From Gemmatimonadota bacterium (GTDB lineage: Bacteria > Gemmatimonadota > Gemmatimonadetes > Palauibacterales > Palauibacteraceae), in the NCBI GenBank assembly GCA_016649455.1, contig JAENXO010000043.1, positions 1 through 11,307 of the forward strand: DNA of 11,307 bases, in the 5' to 3' direction. The notes below the pieces were generated by a model, which ran no database searches, was not told the origin of the DNA, and saw only the letters and a list, made by a program, of their open reading frames with translations. Made by a program: the position numbers and the translations under genes. Position 1 is the first letter of the stretch. Every line of letters starts with the position of its first letter. Below, in pieces: positions 1 through 7,334 of this stretch.

Positions 1-171
1 GAGGAAGTTGTGGAAGAGATCGAGGAGGCTGAAGAAGATCTCGCCGAGGCCGAAGCCGAGGAAGTTGTGGAAGAGATCGAGGAGGCTGAAGAAGATCTCG
101 CCGAGGCCGAAGCCGAGGACGTTGTGGAAGAGGTCGAGGAGGTTGAAGAAGATCTCGCTGAGGCCGAAGCC
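1..171 (+). repeat. Three tandem 57-bp in-frame repeats
   Basis: Units lie at 1-57, 58-114 and 115-171. Units 1 and 2 are identical over all 57 bases. Unit 3 differs at four bases, three of which change the amino acid (Glu to Asp, Ile to Val, Ala to Val). A fourth, degenerate copy starts at 172. The unit length is a multiple of three, so copy-number change keeps the frame. The array probably continues upstream of base 1. Confidence 0.9.
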
Positions 172-312
172 GAGGAAGTTGTGGAAGAGGTCGAGGACGC
201 GGTAGAAGAGGTCGAGGAGGTGGCTGACGAGGCGGAAGACGCCGAAGCGGACGCTCCGACCGAGGACGTCTCCGACGGTGAGGCCGAGGAAGAAGAGGAG
301 AAGGAATCCTGA
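1..312 (+). CDS. C-terminal part of a Glu-rich repeat protein (5' end outside window)
   Basis: The reading frame is open from base 1 and ends at TGA 310-312, so only the last 103 residues are seen. The product is extremely acidic: Glu, Asp, Ala and Val make up nearly everything. It begins with three 19-residue repeats (EEVVEEIEEAEEDLAEAEA type) and a decayed fourth copy, then an acidic tail that ends in Lys-Glu-Ser. Such a sequence would form a highly charged helix or a disordered tail rather than a globular enzyme domain. No catalytic or binding motif is visible and I do not recognise the family. The part that would identify the gene lies upstream of the window. A GTG at base 10 could serve as a start, but the repeat runs straight through it, so I read this as a partial gene. 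It is followed by a 53-nt spacer before the lipoprotein gene. Confidence 0.7.
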   Translation, partial: EEVVEEIEEAEEDLAEAEAEEVVEEIEEAEEDLAEAEAEDVVEEVEEVEEDLAEAEAEEVVEEVEDAVEEVEEVADEAEDAEADAPTEDVSDGEAEEEEEKES

Positions 313-348
313 GTTTCTCGAGCATTCAAGGCCGTTCAGTATCTGCGT

Positions 349-379
349 GGAAGGGTTCGGCCGACTTGGTCGGACCCTT
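349..379 (+). promoter_or_regulatory. Hairpin covering the Shine-Dalgarno and TTG start of the lipoprotein gene
   Basis: AAGGGTTCGG at 351-360 can pair with TCGGACCCTT at 370-379: ten pairs, two of them G-U, with a 9-nt loop. The likely ribosome binding site (GGAAGGG, 349-355) is in the 5' arm and the TTG start (366-368) is in the loop. The structure could limit translation of the lipoprotein gene. It could instead be a 3'-end hairpin of the upstream gene, but no T-run follows, so I do not call it an intrinsic terminator. Confidence 0.4.
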
Positions 380-2174
380 CAGCGTATGGAGACGTGTGGC
401 GACGACAGTTGCGCTGCTGGGTGCGATCACGTGCTTGGCCGGTTGTGCGTCGGGCGGGCAGGTGACGCGTGCCGTGCCGGCCCCGGGCGACGTGGCGACC
501 GGCCTCGAGTCCGGCGACTCGACGCTCGCCACGGATCGTTCGGCCTCTGCCGATTCAGCACTGGCCTATGTGTCGATGGGTCGCTGGGACCGGGCGTGGA
601 TGATCGCAGATTCGGTGGCGCCCGAGGTTGGCGGCATCCCGCTGTCGGAAGCAGATGCCGTGAGCTTCGCCGGAATTCTGTCCGACCTGGGAGCGGAAGA
701 TCGGGCTGCAGGACTTCTCCTGAGAAATTCGGGCGCGGTGTCGAGCGACGAAGGCATCCGGCAGTTGCGACGAGCCGCGGCAGGAATGTCCGTGACGGAA
801 TTGGAAGCCCTTGAACGGAGCGTCTCTTCAATTCGACCGGAGCAGCGCGCTGAAGGCGTGCTCGGAGCGGAGCTGTCGAGGGCGTATGCGCTGGCGGGGA
901 TGGAAGAAGATGCTCTTCGCGTCGCCCGCAGCTGGCGCGACGAGGATATCGATGCAGAGGATCGCCGTACCGTCGAACAGGTGATCGAGGGCGACATCCG
1001 GCCGCCACTGGAGCCGGTTCGAGTTGGAGTCATTCTCTCACTCACCGGCAGGTTCGCGCAGGTCGGAGAAGACCTGCACGATGGAATTGTCCTCGCGCTC
1101 GCGGAGCACGAGACCGGATCGTTTGACGGGCAGGTGATCGATCTCGTGGTGCTGGACGACGAATCGGATCCCACCCGGTACGACATGCTGATGGAGGAGC
1201 TCGAATCGCGGGACGTTGCAGCTGTGATCGGCCCGATCCGCTCGGAGTCCCTGGTCGATGCGGCTGCCAGCCGGAGCAATGCGGGCCTCACGATCGTCAG
1301 CCCGACCGCGTCACGGGACTCGGGCACCGGTCCGAACGCCTATTCGCTGTGGGAGCGAGGCCGGCGGGAGTCGGCTATCGGAGATGCGCTCGGACGGTGG
1401 TTTCCCGAAGGCATGGGCCTGTACCGACTCGCCGCCCTGTATCCGGCTGACGCCGGCGGTAGAGCCGGCTTCCGGGCATTCGAGGCGGCGGCCATGGCAT
1501 CGGGCGCGGAAGTCGTGGGAGCGCGGGAGTACGAGCCGGATTCGACCACCTTTGAACAGCCGATCCAGGCTGTGCTGGAGTCAGACCCGGAAGGTGTAAT
1601 GGTGCTCGGGGGTGACCCGGCGACCGTACTTCAGATCGCGCCCCAGCTTCCGTACTTCGGCTTGAGAAGTCGGATCATAGGCGGCGGAGAGGCGTGGTCG
1701 GACCCGTCAGTCTTGCGACGTCTCGAGCCGGCTTTTGCCGACTACCGGGTGGTGGCCATGTTCATGGACAGGACCGCCGAGGGGACGGAGTGGACCCGGT
1801 ACGTCGAGGCCTACGAACGCGAATTCCGCCGGTTGGCGCCGGACAATCTGCTTCCCGCCCTGGGATATGACGCCACGCGACTGGTCCTCGCGGGGATGGG
1901 TCGTGAGACCCTCGGTCGTCCGGGTGCGGTCGCGCGTTCGGTCAGGGCGAGCGGCGGCCTGGATGGAGCCACAGGAACGATTCGTTTCAAGGATTCCGGC
2001 CTTCCGGAGCGGGAAGCGGTCGTGCGGATGCTCCTGGATGGGCGGCTGGTGGATGTCGATCCGGACGCCCTCTCCGTGTGGGCTGAAGAAGCCCGTGCGC
2101 AGGAAGAGTTGATGAAGGAACTGGAAGAAGAAGAGGAAAAGCGGAAGGCCGAGCGAGACGCGGAGCGGCAATGA
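366..2174 (+). CDS. Periplasmic-binding-protein-fold lipoprotein (LivJ / penicillin-binding-protein-activator-like)
   Basis: This 602-aa protein starts with a type II signal peptide: Arg9-Arg10, a hydrophobic stretch at about 11-23, and lipobox LAGC with the lipidated Cys27. Ala and Ser follow the Cys, which by the Lol rule favours the outer membrane. Residues 40-210 look all-helical and could be TPR-like, as in LpoA/LppC proteins. From about residue 218 (RVGVILSLTGRFAQVGEDL) to about 570 it resembles a type I periplasmic binding protein of the branched-chain amino-acid receptor group. The C-terminus (about 571-602) is a highly charged helix. The TTG start at 366 is chosen because it has a GGAAGGG 10 nt upstream and keeps the Arg-Arg n-region; a GTG at 396 would remove it. 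The stop overlaps the next start as ATGA. It could bind amino acids for uptake or sensing, or act in envelope assembly; the ligand cannot be read from the sequence. Confidence 0.8.
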   Translation: MVGPFSVWRRVATTVALLGAITCLAGCASGGQVTRAVPAPGDVATGLESGDSTLATDRSASADSALAYVSMGRWDRAWMIADSVAPEVGGIPLSEADAVSFAGILSDLGAEDRAAGLLLRNSGAVSSDEGIRQLRRAAAGMSVTELEALERSVSSIRPEQRAEGVLGAELSRAYALAGMEEDALRVARSWRDEDIDAEDRRTVEQVIEGDIRPPLEPVRVGVILSLTGRFAQVGEDLHDGIVLALAEHETGSFDGQVIDLVVLDDESDPTRYDMLMEELESRDVAAVIGPIRSESLVDAAASRSNAGLTIVSPTASRDSGTGPNAYSLWERGRRESAIGDALGRWFPEGMGLYRLAALYPADAGGRAGFRAFEAAAMASGAEVVGAREYEPDSTTFEQPIQAVLESDPEGVMVLGGDPATVLQIAPQLPYFGLRSRIIGGGEAWSDPSVLRRLEPAFADYRVVAMFMDRTAEGTEWTRYVEAYEREFRRLAPDNLLPALGYDATRLVLAGMGRETLGRPGAVARSVRASGGLDGATGTIRFKDSGLPEREAVVRMLLDGRLVDVDPDALSVWAEEARAQEELMKELEEEEEKRKAERDAERQ

Positions 2175-3721
2175 GCACGCGAGACAAGCTTGAGCGGCTG
2201 AGGGAGTTGCGACTGCAGACCCTGGAGGGTGGAGGGCCGGAGCGGCTGAAGCGGCAGCATGACAAGGGGAAGCTCGGCGCGCGGGAGCGACTCGACGTGC
2301 TTCTCGATCCGGGGACGTTCGTCGAACTGGACCGATTCGTCGAGCACCGGTCTACGGACTTCGGGCTCGATCAACAGCGAATCCCGGGAGATGGCGTCGT
2401 GACCGGGTACGGCAAGGTCGACGGGCGGACGGTCTATGTGTTCAGTCAGGACTTCACCGTCTTCGGTGGCTCGCTGTCCGAGGCCCATGCCGAAAAGATC
2501 TGCAAGGTCGTCGACCTGGCCGTCCGAAACGGATCGCCGGTGGTAGGGCTGAATGACTCGGGCGGTGCCCGGATCCAGGAGGGGGTCGCGTCGCTCGGCG
2601 GCTACGCCGAGCTGTTCTGGAGAAACACGATGGCCTCCGGCGTCGTCCCCCAGATCAGCGCCATCCTGGGCCCGTGCGCCGGTGGGGCCGTCTACTCTCC
2701 CGCGATCACGGACTTTGTGTTCATGGTCCAGGGAATCAGCCACATGTTCGTTACCGGACCAAACGTGGTGAAGACGGTGACTCACGAGGAAGTGAGCTTC
2801 GAGGATCTGGGCGGGGCGCGTGTTCACGCCACGACTTCCGGTGTGGCGCATTTCTCCCGTAACACCGAGATCGAGTGCCTCCAGGCGATCCGTGAGCTTC
2901 TCTCCTACCTGCCGGCGAACAACTCGGAACCTCCTCCGTTCAGGGAGACGGATGACCCGCACGAGCGTGCGGACGAGATGTTGGTCGAGGTGGTGCCCGA
3001 CGTACCGACCCAGCCTTATGACATGCATGAGGTGATCGGCCGGATCGTGGATGACGGGGGCTTCCTCGAGGTACACGCAGGCTGGGCGGCAAATCTGATT
3101 ACAGGCTTCGCCCGTCTCGGGGGACGCCCGGTGGGTGTGATCGCGAATCAGCCGGCCGTGCTCGCCGGAGTCCTCGACATTGACGCGAGTCGGAAGGGTG
3201 CCCGGTTCGTCCGGTTCTGCGATGCGTTCAACATTCCGCTCGTTACTTTCGAGGATGTGCCCGGATTTCTTCCCGGAGTGGCGCAGGAGCACGGAGGGAT
3301 CATTGTCCACGGCGCCAAGCTCTTGTTCGCGTACTGCGAGGCGACGGTTCCGAAGCTGACGGTTATCACCCGCAAGGCTTACGGCGGCGCCTACGACGTC
3401 ATGTCATCGAAGCATATCAGGGGAGATCTGAATCTCGCCTGGCCGACGGCCGAGATCGCCGTGATGGGCCCGAAAGGAGCTGTCGAGATCCTCTACCGGA
3501 AGGAGATCGCCGACTCGGACGACCCGTCGGCACGTGCGACCGAGTTGGAGGAGGAGTTCCGGGAGAAGTTTGCGCATCCGTATCTGGCCGCGCGTCGCGG
3601 ATTCCTCGACGATGTCATCGATCCGCGTGAGACCAGGTTCCGCTTGATTTCCGGTCTCGAAATGCTCGCCAATAAGCGCGACCGCAATCCGCCGCGGAAG
3701 CACGGAAACATCCCACTCTGA
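2171..3721 (+). CDS. pccB: Propionyl-CoA carboxylase beta (carboxyltransferase) subunit
   Basis: This 516-aa protein moves the carboxyl group from carboxybiotin to an acyl-CoA, making methylmalonyl-CoA from propionyl-CoA in the cytoplasm. Two crotonase-like halves are visible. The N-terminal half carries NDSGGARIQEG (128-138) and GPCAGGAVYSPA (167-178). The C-terminal half carries DIDASRKGARFVRFCD, FEDVPGFLPG (360-369) and KAYGGAYDVMSSKH (402-415). The length fits the family. Asp409 lies two residues after the Gly406-Ala407 oxyanion pair, the position of Asp422 in Streptomyces coelicolor PccB; Asp there goes with propionyl-CoA preference, while Ile goes with acetyl-CoA-type paralogues. The ATG shares an ATGA with the previous stop, so translation is probably coupled. 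The other carboxylase subunits lie at 4477-5988 and 7331-7825. Methylcrotonyl-CoA carboxylase is a less likely alternative. Confidence 0.93.
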   Translation: MSTRDKLERLRELRLQTLEGGGPERLKRQHDKGKLGARERLDVLLDPGTFVELDRFVEHRSTDFGLDQQRIPGDGVVTGYGKVDGRTVYVFSQDFTVFGGSLSEAHAEKICKVVDLAVRNGSPVVGLNDSGGARIQEGVASLGGYAELFWRNTMASGVVPQISAILGPCAGGAVYSPAITDFVFMVQGISHMFVTGPNVVKTVTHEEVSFEDLGGARVHATTSGVAHFSRNTEIECLQAIRELLSYLPANNSEPPPFRETDDPHERADEMLVEVVPDVPTQPYDMHEVIGRIVDDGGFLEVHAGWAANLITGFARLGGRPVGVIANQPAVLAGVLDIDASRKGARFVRFCDAFNIPLVTFEDVPGFLPGVAQEHGGIIVHGAKLLFAYCEATVPKLTVITRKAYGGAYDVMSSKHIRGDLNLAWPTAEIAVMGPKGAVEILYRKEIADSDDPSARATELEEEFREKFAHPYLAARRGFLDDVIDPRETRFRLISGLEMLANKRDRNPPRKHGNIPL

Positions 3722-3746
3722 CGGGCGGGACGAGACTGGAGTCACG

Positions 3747-4277
3747 ATGCCTGGCTATCATTGGCTGCCCGACCGGCTGAAGGTCCGGGCACAGGCCCGG
3801 CGTGGCCGCGCCGACGCGATCGCGTTGAGCAGAGAGTTGCCGGCCCTGACTGAGACGAAATCAGTGCCGAACGCCATAATTCCGAATATTGCCGACCGAC
3901 ACGCCGAGTACATTCGGGCGACGGGTACGAATGCGGACATGGCGGCATCCGCAGAGTTCTGCCGGTTTCTCGTTCAGCTGTGCGCCGCATTTCGTCCTGG
4001 ACGGATTGCGGACCTTGGCTCGGGGATTTCGTCGTGGACTCTGAGGACGTGGCGGGGTGCCGAATACCCGACTTGCGAAGTCATCTCGGTCGACGACAAT
4101 CCGGACTGGCTGGAACGATCGCGGGAGTTCTCGGCCGGTGCCGGCACCGGCGGGGATGATTTCTTCACCTGGGATCAGTTTCTCGAGGGACCCGCGGCGG
4201 GGACGAAGTTCGATCTCGTTGTGTACGACTTTGGCAGCGTTCGGGTTCGAGCTTCCCTGATCCATGCGAGCCTTTGA
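3747..4277 (+). CDS. SAM-dependent methyltransferase-like protein, N-terminal part (frame broken)
   Basis: This 176-codon frame starts at ATG 3747 with GGAG 5 nt upstream and ends at TGA 4275-4277. After a basic N-terminus it shows a class I SAM-binding motif IADLGSGISSWTL (87-99), an acidic strand end EVISVDDNPDWLE (111-123), and the strand FDLVVYDFG (155-163). The helix and strand that should follow (..LVAPGGVIVCDD) are not in this frame but in the next one, beginning inside 4264-4455, so this is one methyltransferase domain split by a +1 shift. The substrate is unknown; the fold resembles O- or N-methyltransferases. It sits 25 nt after pccB and ahead of the biotin carboxylase gene, with no obvious metabolic link. 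It could be a pseudogene, a sequencing indel, or a recoded gene (see 4261-4278). Confidence 0.72.
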   Translation: MPGYHWLPDRLKVRAQARRGRADAIALSRELPALTETKSVPNAIIPNIADRHAEYIRATGTNADMAASAEFCRFLVQLCAAFRPGRIADLGSGISSWTLRTWRGAEYPTCEVISVDDNPDWLERSREFSAGAGTGGDDFFTWDQFLEGPAAGTKFDLVVYDFGSVRVRASLIHASL

Positions 4278-4278
4278 C
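4261..4278 (+). other. Frame-change interval with CTTTGAC, a possible +1 recoding site
   Basis: The upstream frame ends at TGA 4275-4277 and the downstream frame is closed by TGA at 4258-4260, so the switch must happen between these points. CTT TGA C at 4272-4278 matches the prfB +1 frameshift heptamer: Leu-tRNA on CUU slips to UUU and GAC is read next. The strong Shine-Dalgarno-like stimulator found in prfB is absent; only CGAG precedes the site. A single extra T in the TTT run, or an extra base such as A4264, would give the same picture. Confidence 0.5.
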
Positions 4279-4455
4279 CTCGTCGCGCCGGGCGGAGTGA
4301 TCGTGTGTGATGACATCCATAAGGCGAGGATCTGGAGGGCGGCCCGGTCTGCCGCACGGAAGTCTCGGTTTGCCGGACTGAGTCTCCGCGAGGAGACCCT
4401 GGACTCGACGGGCCGTTTCGCCTGGCTGGCCCGGCATTCCGGTCGGGTTGCCTGA
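4264..4455 (+). CDS. SAM-dependent methyltransferase-like protein, C-terminal part in the +1 frame
   Basis: This frame is open from 4261 to TGA 4453-4455 and encodes the missing end of the methyltransferase domain. It has the strand-loop DLVAPGGVIVCDDIHKARIW, typical of motif post-II in class I enzymes, followed by a basic C-terminal helix and strand. Joined to the preceding frame it gives a domain of about 236 residues with natural spacing: R-x2-LI-x3-L-DLVAPGG. An ATG at 4264 could start it separately, overlapping the upstream frame by 14 nt, but no Shine-Dalgarno is seen before that ATG and the fragment alone lacks the SAM-binding half. A stand-alone gene is therefore unlikely. The stop is 21 nt before the biotin carboxylase start. 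Confidence 0.6.
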   Translation: MRAFDLVAPGGVIVCDDIHKARIWRAARSAARKSRFAGLSLREETLDSTGRFAWLARHSGRVA

Positions 4456-4476
4456 GAACGCAGGTCGGGAGAGAGC

Positions 4477-5988
4477 ATGTTCGAGAAGGTCCTCGTCGCA
4501 AACCGGGGTGAAATCGCGCTTCGCGTCGTGCGAGCCTGCCAGGAGCTCGGCGTAACGGCCGTCGCCGTCTATTCCGAGCCCGACGAGTTTTCTCCGCACG
4601 TTCTGACGGCGGAAGAGGCGGTACCGATCGGTCCGGCCTCGGCGGCGGAAAGCTACCTGGACATCGACCGCCTGCTCGAGGCGGCGCGTAGCACCGGAGC
4701 AGAGGCGATCCATCCGGGCTACGGCTTCCTGGCCGAGAATCCAGAGTTTGCCCGGCGAGTCGAGGCGGCAGGTCTCGTGTTCATCGGTCCCCCTGCCGCC
4801 GCGATCCTCGCCATGGGCGACAAGACCGAGGCTCGGGCCCGCATGATCGAAGCGTCAGTCCCGGTCGTTCCCGGCAGCGCCGGGCCGATCGCGACGTCCG
4901 AGGAGGCACGAGACGAGGCCGGACGGCTGGGGTATCCGATTCTCCTCAAGGCTGCGGCGGGCGGTGGTGGGAAGGGGATGCGGATCGTCGAGTCCGAGGC
5001 GGAACTCGAGCGTGCGTTCGAAGCCGCGACTCGTGAAGCCGGACAGGCGTTCGGGGATCCCCGAGTCTACATGGAACGCTATCTCACCGCGCCTCGACAC
5101 ATCGAGATCCAGGTTCTCGCCGACTCGGCCGGCCACACGATCCACCTCGGCGAGCGGGAATGCTCGATTCAGCGGCGTCACCAGAAGCTCATCGAAGAAG
5201 CGCCATCTCCGGTGATCGATTCGGAGACACGGGCTCGAATGGGAGACCTCGCGGTGGCCGCTGCCCGGGCGGTCGGTTATGTCGGCGCCGGTACGGTCGA
5301 GTTCATGTACGAAGACGGCGAGTTCTTCTTCCTCGAGATGAATACCCGGATTCAGGTCGAGCACCCGGTTACCGAACTGGTTACCGGCGTCGACCTGGTT
5401 GGCTGGCAGATTCGAATCGCAGCCGGAGACGAACTCGACTTGGAGGTGGACCCGGGCTGGCCCACCGGTCACTCGATCGAATGCAGGATCAGCGGAGAGG
5501 ATCCGTTCCAGGGATTCTACCCCTCCACCGGTCGCGTGGAGTCTCTCGATGTACCGACCGGGCCTGGCGTGCGGTGGGACGGGGGGATCGCCAGGGGTTT
5601 CGAGGTCGGACTGCACTACGACCCGCTGCTCGCGAAGCTCATCGTCCACGCACCGACCCGCGGACAGGCGATCGTCCGGATGCGGCGTGCTCTGCGAGAG
5701 CTCCAGATCGAGGGCATACGGACGACACAGCCATTCCATCTGGCCGTGATGGACGAGCCTGACTTCCAGCAAGGCCGGATGTCGATTCGCTACATCGAGG
5801 ACCACCCGGACCTGTTGAACGACGGCGCAGCCGACTGGCAAGTCCGCGCGGCGACTGCGGCGGCAGTGTTGCTCGAAGAAGAGCGGCGCCGGACCGGGGC
5901 TTCTCCGGGCCGGCCCGCGGTCCAGGGCGATTCCAGTTCCACTTCGGTCGAGCGGACGGCATGGCAGAGGGCATTCGACCCGCGATGA
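4477..5988 (+). CDS. accC: Acyl-CoA (propionyl-CoA) carboxylase biotin carboxylase subunit
   Basis: This 503-aa enzyme uses ATP and bicarbonate to carboxylate biotin on the carrier protein. It opens with KVLVANRGEIALRV and then shows HPGYGFLAEN (79-88). ATP-grasp features follow: Lys116, Lys158, the Gly-rich loop GGGGKGM (162-168) and HIEIQVLAD (208-216). The active-site block is EMNTRIQVEHPVTE (287-300), with Glu275, Glu287, Asn289, Arg291, Glu295 and Arg337 matching E. coli AccC catalytic positions by context. E. coli AccC has about 450 residues. The extra 50 (WQVRAATAAAVLLEEERRR onward) resemble the linker after the biotin carboxylase domain in single-chain PccA/MccA alpha subunits, suggesting a split alpha chain. 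The start has GGAG 5 nt upstream. The stop overlaps the next start as ATGA. The symbol could equally be pccA. Confidence 0.93.
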   Translation: MFEKVLVANRGEIALRVVRACQELGVTAVAVYSEPDEFSPHVLTAEEAVPIGPASAAESYLDIDRLLEAARSTGAEAIHPGYGFLAENPEFARRVEAAGLVFIGPPAAAILAMGDKTEARARMIEASVPVVPGSAGPIATSEEARDEAGRLGYPILLKAAAGGGGKGMRIVESEAELERAFEAATREAGQAFGDPRVYMERYLTAPRHIEIQVLADSAGHTIHLGERECSIQRRHQKLIEEAPSPVIDSETRARMGDLAVAAARAVGYVGAGTVEFMYEDGEFFFLEMNTRIQVEHPVTELVTGVDLVGWQIRIAAGDELDLEVDPGWPTGHSIECRISGEDPFQGFYPSTGRVESLDVPTGPGVRWDGGIARGFEVGLHYDPLLAKLIVHAPTRGQAIVRMRRALRELQIEGIRTTQPFHLAVMDEPDFQQGRMSIRYIEDHPDLLNDGAADWQVRAATAAAVLLEEERRRTGASPGRPAVQGDSSSTSVERTAWQRAFDPR

Positions 5989-7334
5989 CGGACTCGGAGA
6001 ACGCGGCTCATAAGAGTCCCGGTACCATCATCGAACTCCGGATCGACTCCCTGGCGACCGGCGGAGAAGGGGTGGGACGGGAAGCCGATGGGCGAGTCGT
6101 ATTCGTTCCCCGCACGGCTCCCGGTGATCTCGTCCTGGCCCGGCTGGTGGTGTCGCGAAAGCGCTGGGCAAGGGGCGAAAGCGTCGAGCTGCTCACACCG
6201 GGACCTGGCCGGCGGCAGGCTCCATGTCCAGTCTACGACCGGTGTGGCGGCTGTGCGCTGCAGCACATGGAAATCGAGGCACAGCGCGCTTCGAAACGGC
6301 AGATCGTGTCCGACACGCTGCACAGAATCGGCGGGGTGGAACTGGATGTGCCGGAGCTGGAATTCGCGGGCTCCGAGCTGGGTTACCGGAACCGGATCAC
6401 GGTGACCCTGCGACGAACGACGGAAGGAGTCGTTGCGGGCCTCAGGGCGCACGACGACCCGGACGAGGTAGTGGACCTGGTCGACTGCCTGCTGGCAGAG
6501 GAGCCGGTCCGGCAGGCACTGCGTGAGCTGCGTGCAGGGTGGGGGAGTGAGGCCTGCCTGCTTCCTGCAGGAAGAGAACTCCGGATCACGATACGGGCGG
6601 GTACGGGAGGCGATGTCGCTCTGTTGGTCCAGGGCGGGGATCCGGACCGACCAGGTGATCCCGCATCAATCGCGCAGTCGATATCAGGCCTGGCGTCCTT
6701 CGTATGGATCGACTCGCAGGGATTGCGTACCAATCTGGCTGGATCCGAACGATTCCGGGACTTCTGGCAGGGGACGTGGTTCGGTCTCGGACCCGAGTCT
6801 TTCCTACAGGTGAACCGAAGTGTGTCGGATGAGATGGACCGGTTCCTCGACCACTGCGTGGGGCCGAGAAGCGGCCTTCGAATCGCCGACCTGTACTCCG
6901 GGGCGGGTGCGCGGGCCCTGCGCTGGGCCCGTGAAGGCGCCAGCGTGACGGCGGTGGAGTCGGATGCGGAGGCCTGCGCCGCGGCGAGCCTGGCTGCTGC
7001 TGAGTCGGGACTCGATGTCCGGGTTGTCCACGCCCCGGTCGAGTCGGCGAGTGAGAGCTACGCGGATTCGGAAGTCGTGGTGGTGAACCCGCCACGAGCC
7101 GGACTCGCGGCCAGCGTCGCGGAGGCGCTGGTGCGTTCGGGCCCGCTGCGGCGAATGGCATACGTCAGCTGCGATCCGGCGAAACTGGCTCGGGACCTGG
7201 AGCGGCTGTCTGCTGCCTGGAAGCCGGTGGAGGTGAGGGCGTTCGACGCCTTCCCGCAGACGGCGCACGTGGAGACGGTGGTCTGGCTGGAACGTGTCGA
7301 TGCGAATTCGCCTCATGAAGCGGAGATGCAGTGA
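5985..7334 (+). CDS. rlmD: Class I SAM-dependent RNA (uracil-5-)methyltransferase, RlmD/RumA/TrmA family
   Basis: This 449-aa enzyme is expected to make 5-methyluridine in rRNA (tRNA is possible). A TRAM domain spans about residues 13-70 (GTIIELRIDSLATGGEGVG). A 4Fe-4S site is indicated by Cys81, Cys87, Cys90 (CPVYDRCGGC) and Cys168. The methyltransferase domain has ADLYSGAG (301-308) and NPPR (368-371). The catalytic Cys396 is in MAYVSCDPAKLARDL, and Glu430 in PQTAHVETVVWL fits the general base. The iron-sulfur site and TRAM domain are RumA-like rather than TrmA-like, but the exact target base cannot be set from sequence. ATG 5985 is chosen for its ATGA overlap with the preceding stop. An in-frame ATG at 5961 would add 8 residues. 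It lies between two carboxylase subunit genes without a metabolic reason, and its stop overlaps the next start as GTGA. Confidence 0.87.
   Translation: MTDSENAAHKSPGTIIELRIDSLATGGEGVGREADGRVVFVPRTAPGDLVLARLVVSRKRWARGESVELLTPGPGRRQAPCPVYDRCGGCALQHMEIEAQRASKRQIVSDTLHRIGGVELDVPELEFAGSELGYRNRITVTLRRTTEGVVAGLRAHDDPDEVVDLVDCLLAEEPVRQALRELRAGWGSEACLLPAGRELRITIRAGTGGDVALLVQGGDPDRPGDPASIAQSISGLASFVWIDSQGLRTNLAGSERFRDFWQGTWFGLGPESFLQVNRSVSDEMDRFLDHCVGPRSGLRIADLYSGAGARALRWAREGASVTAVESDAEACAAASLAAAESGLDVRVVHAPVESASESYADSEVVVVNPPRAGLAASVAEALVRSGPLRRMAYVSCDPAKLARDLERLSAAWKPVEVRAFDAFPQTAHVETVVWLERVDANSPHEAEMQ

Noticed and set aside
8..205. Very basic frame (Lys/Arg-rich repeats) overlapping the acidic repeat gene
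   Set aside because: It is the +1 reading of the same GA-rich repeats. The acidic frame is open from base 1 to a stop and continues the repeat pattern, so it is the coding one.
1811..3310. Long antisense open frame (499 codons) opposite pccB and the lipoprotein gene
   Set aside because: It mirrors well-recognised genes in a GC-rich sequence, shows no family motif, and is rich in Arg, Pro and His as expected of an antisense shadow.
4855..5841. Antisense open frame of 328 codons opposite the biotin carboxylase gene
   Set aside because: The sense strand carries every biotin carboxylase motif; the antisense product has no recognisable domain.
6561..6574. Perfect palindrome CTTCCTGCAGGAAG
   Set aside because: It lies within the RNA methyltransferase coding region, occurs once, and has no nearby partner; chance is the simplest explanation.
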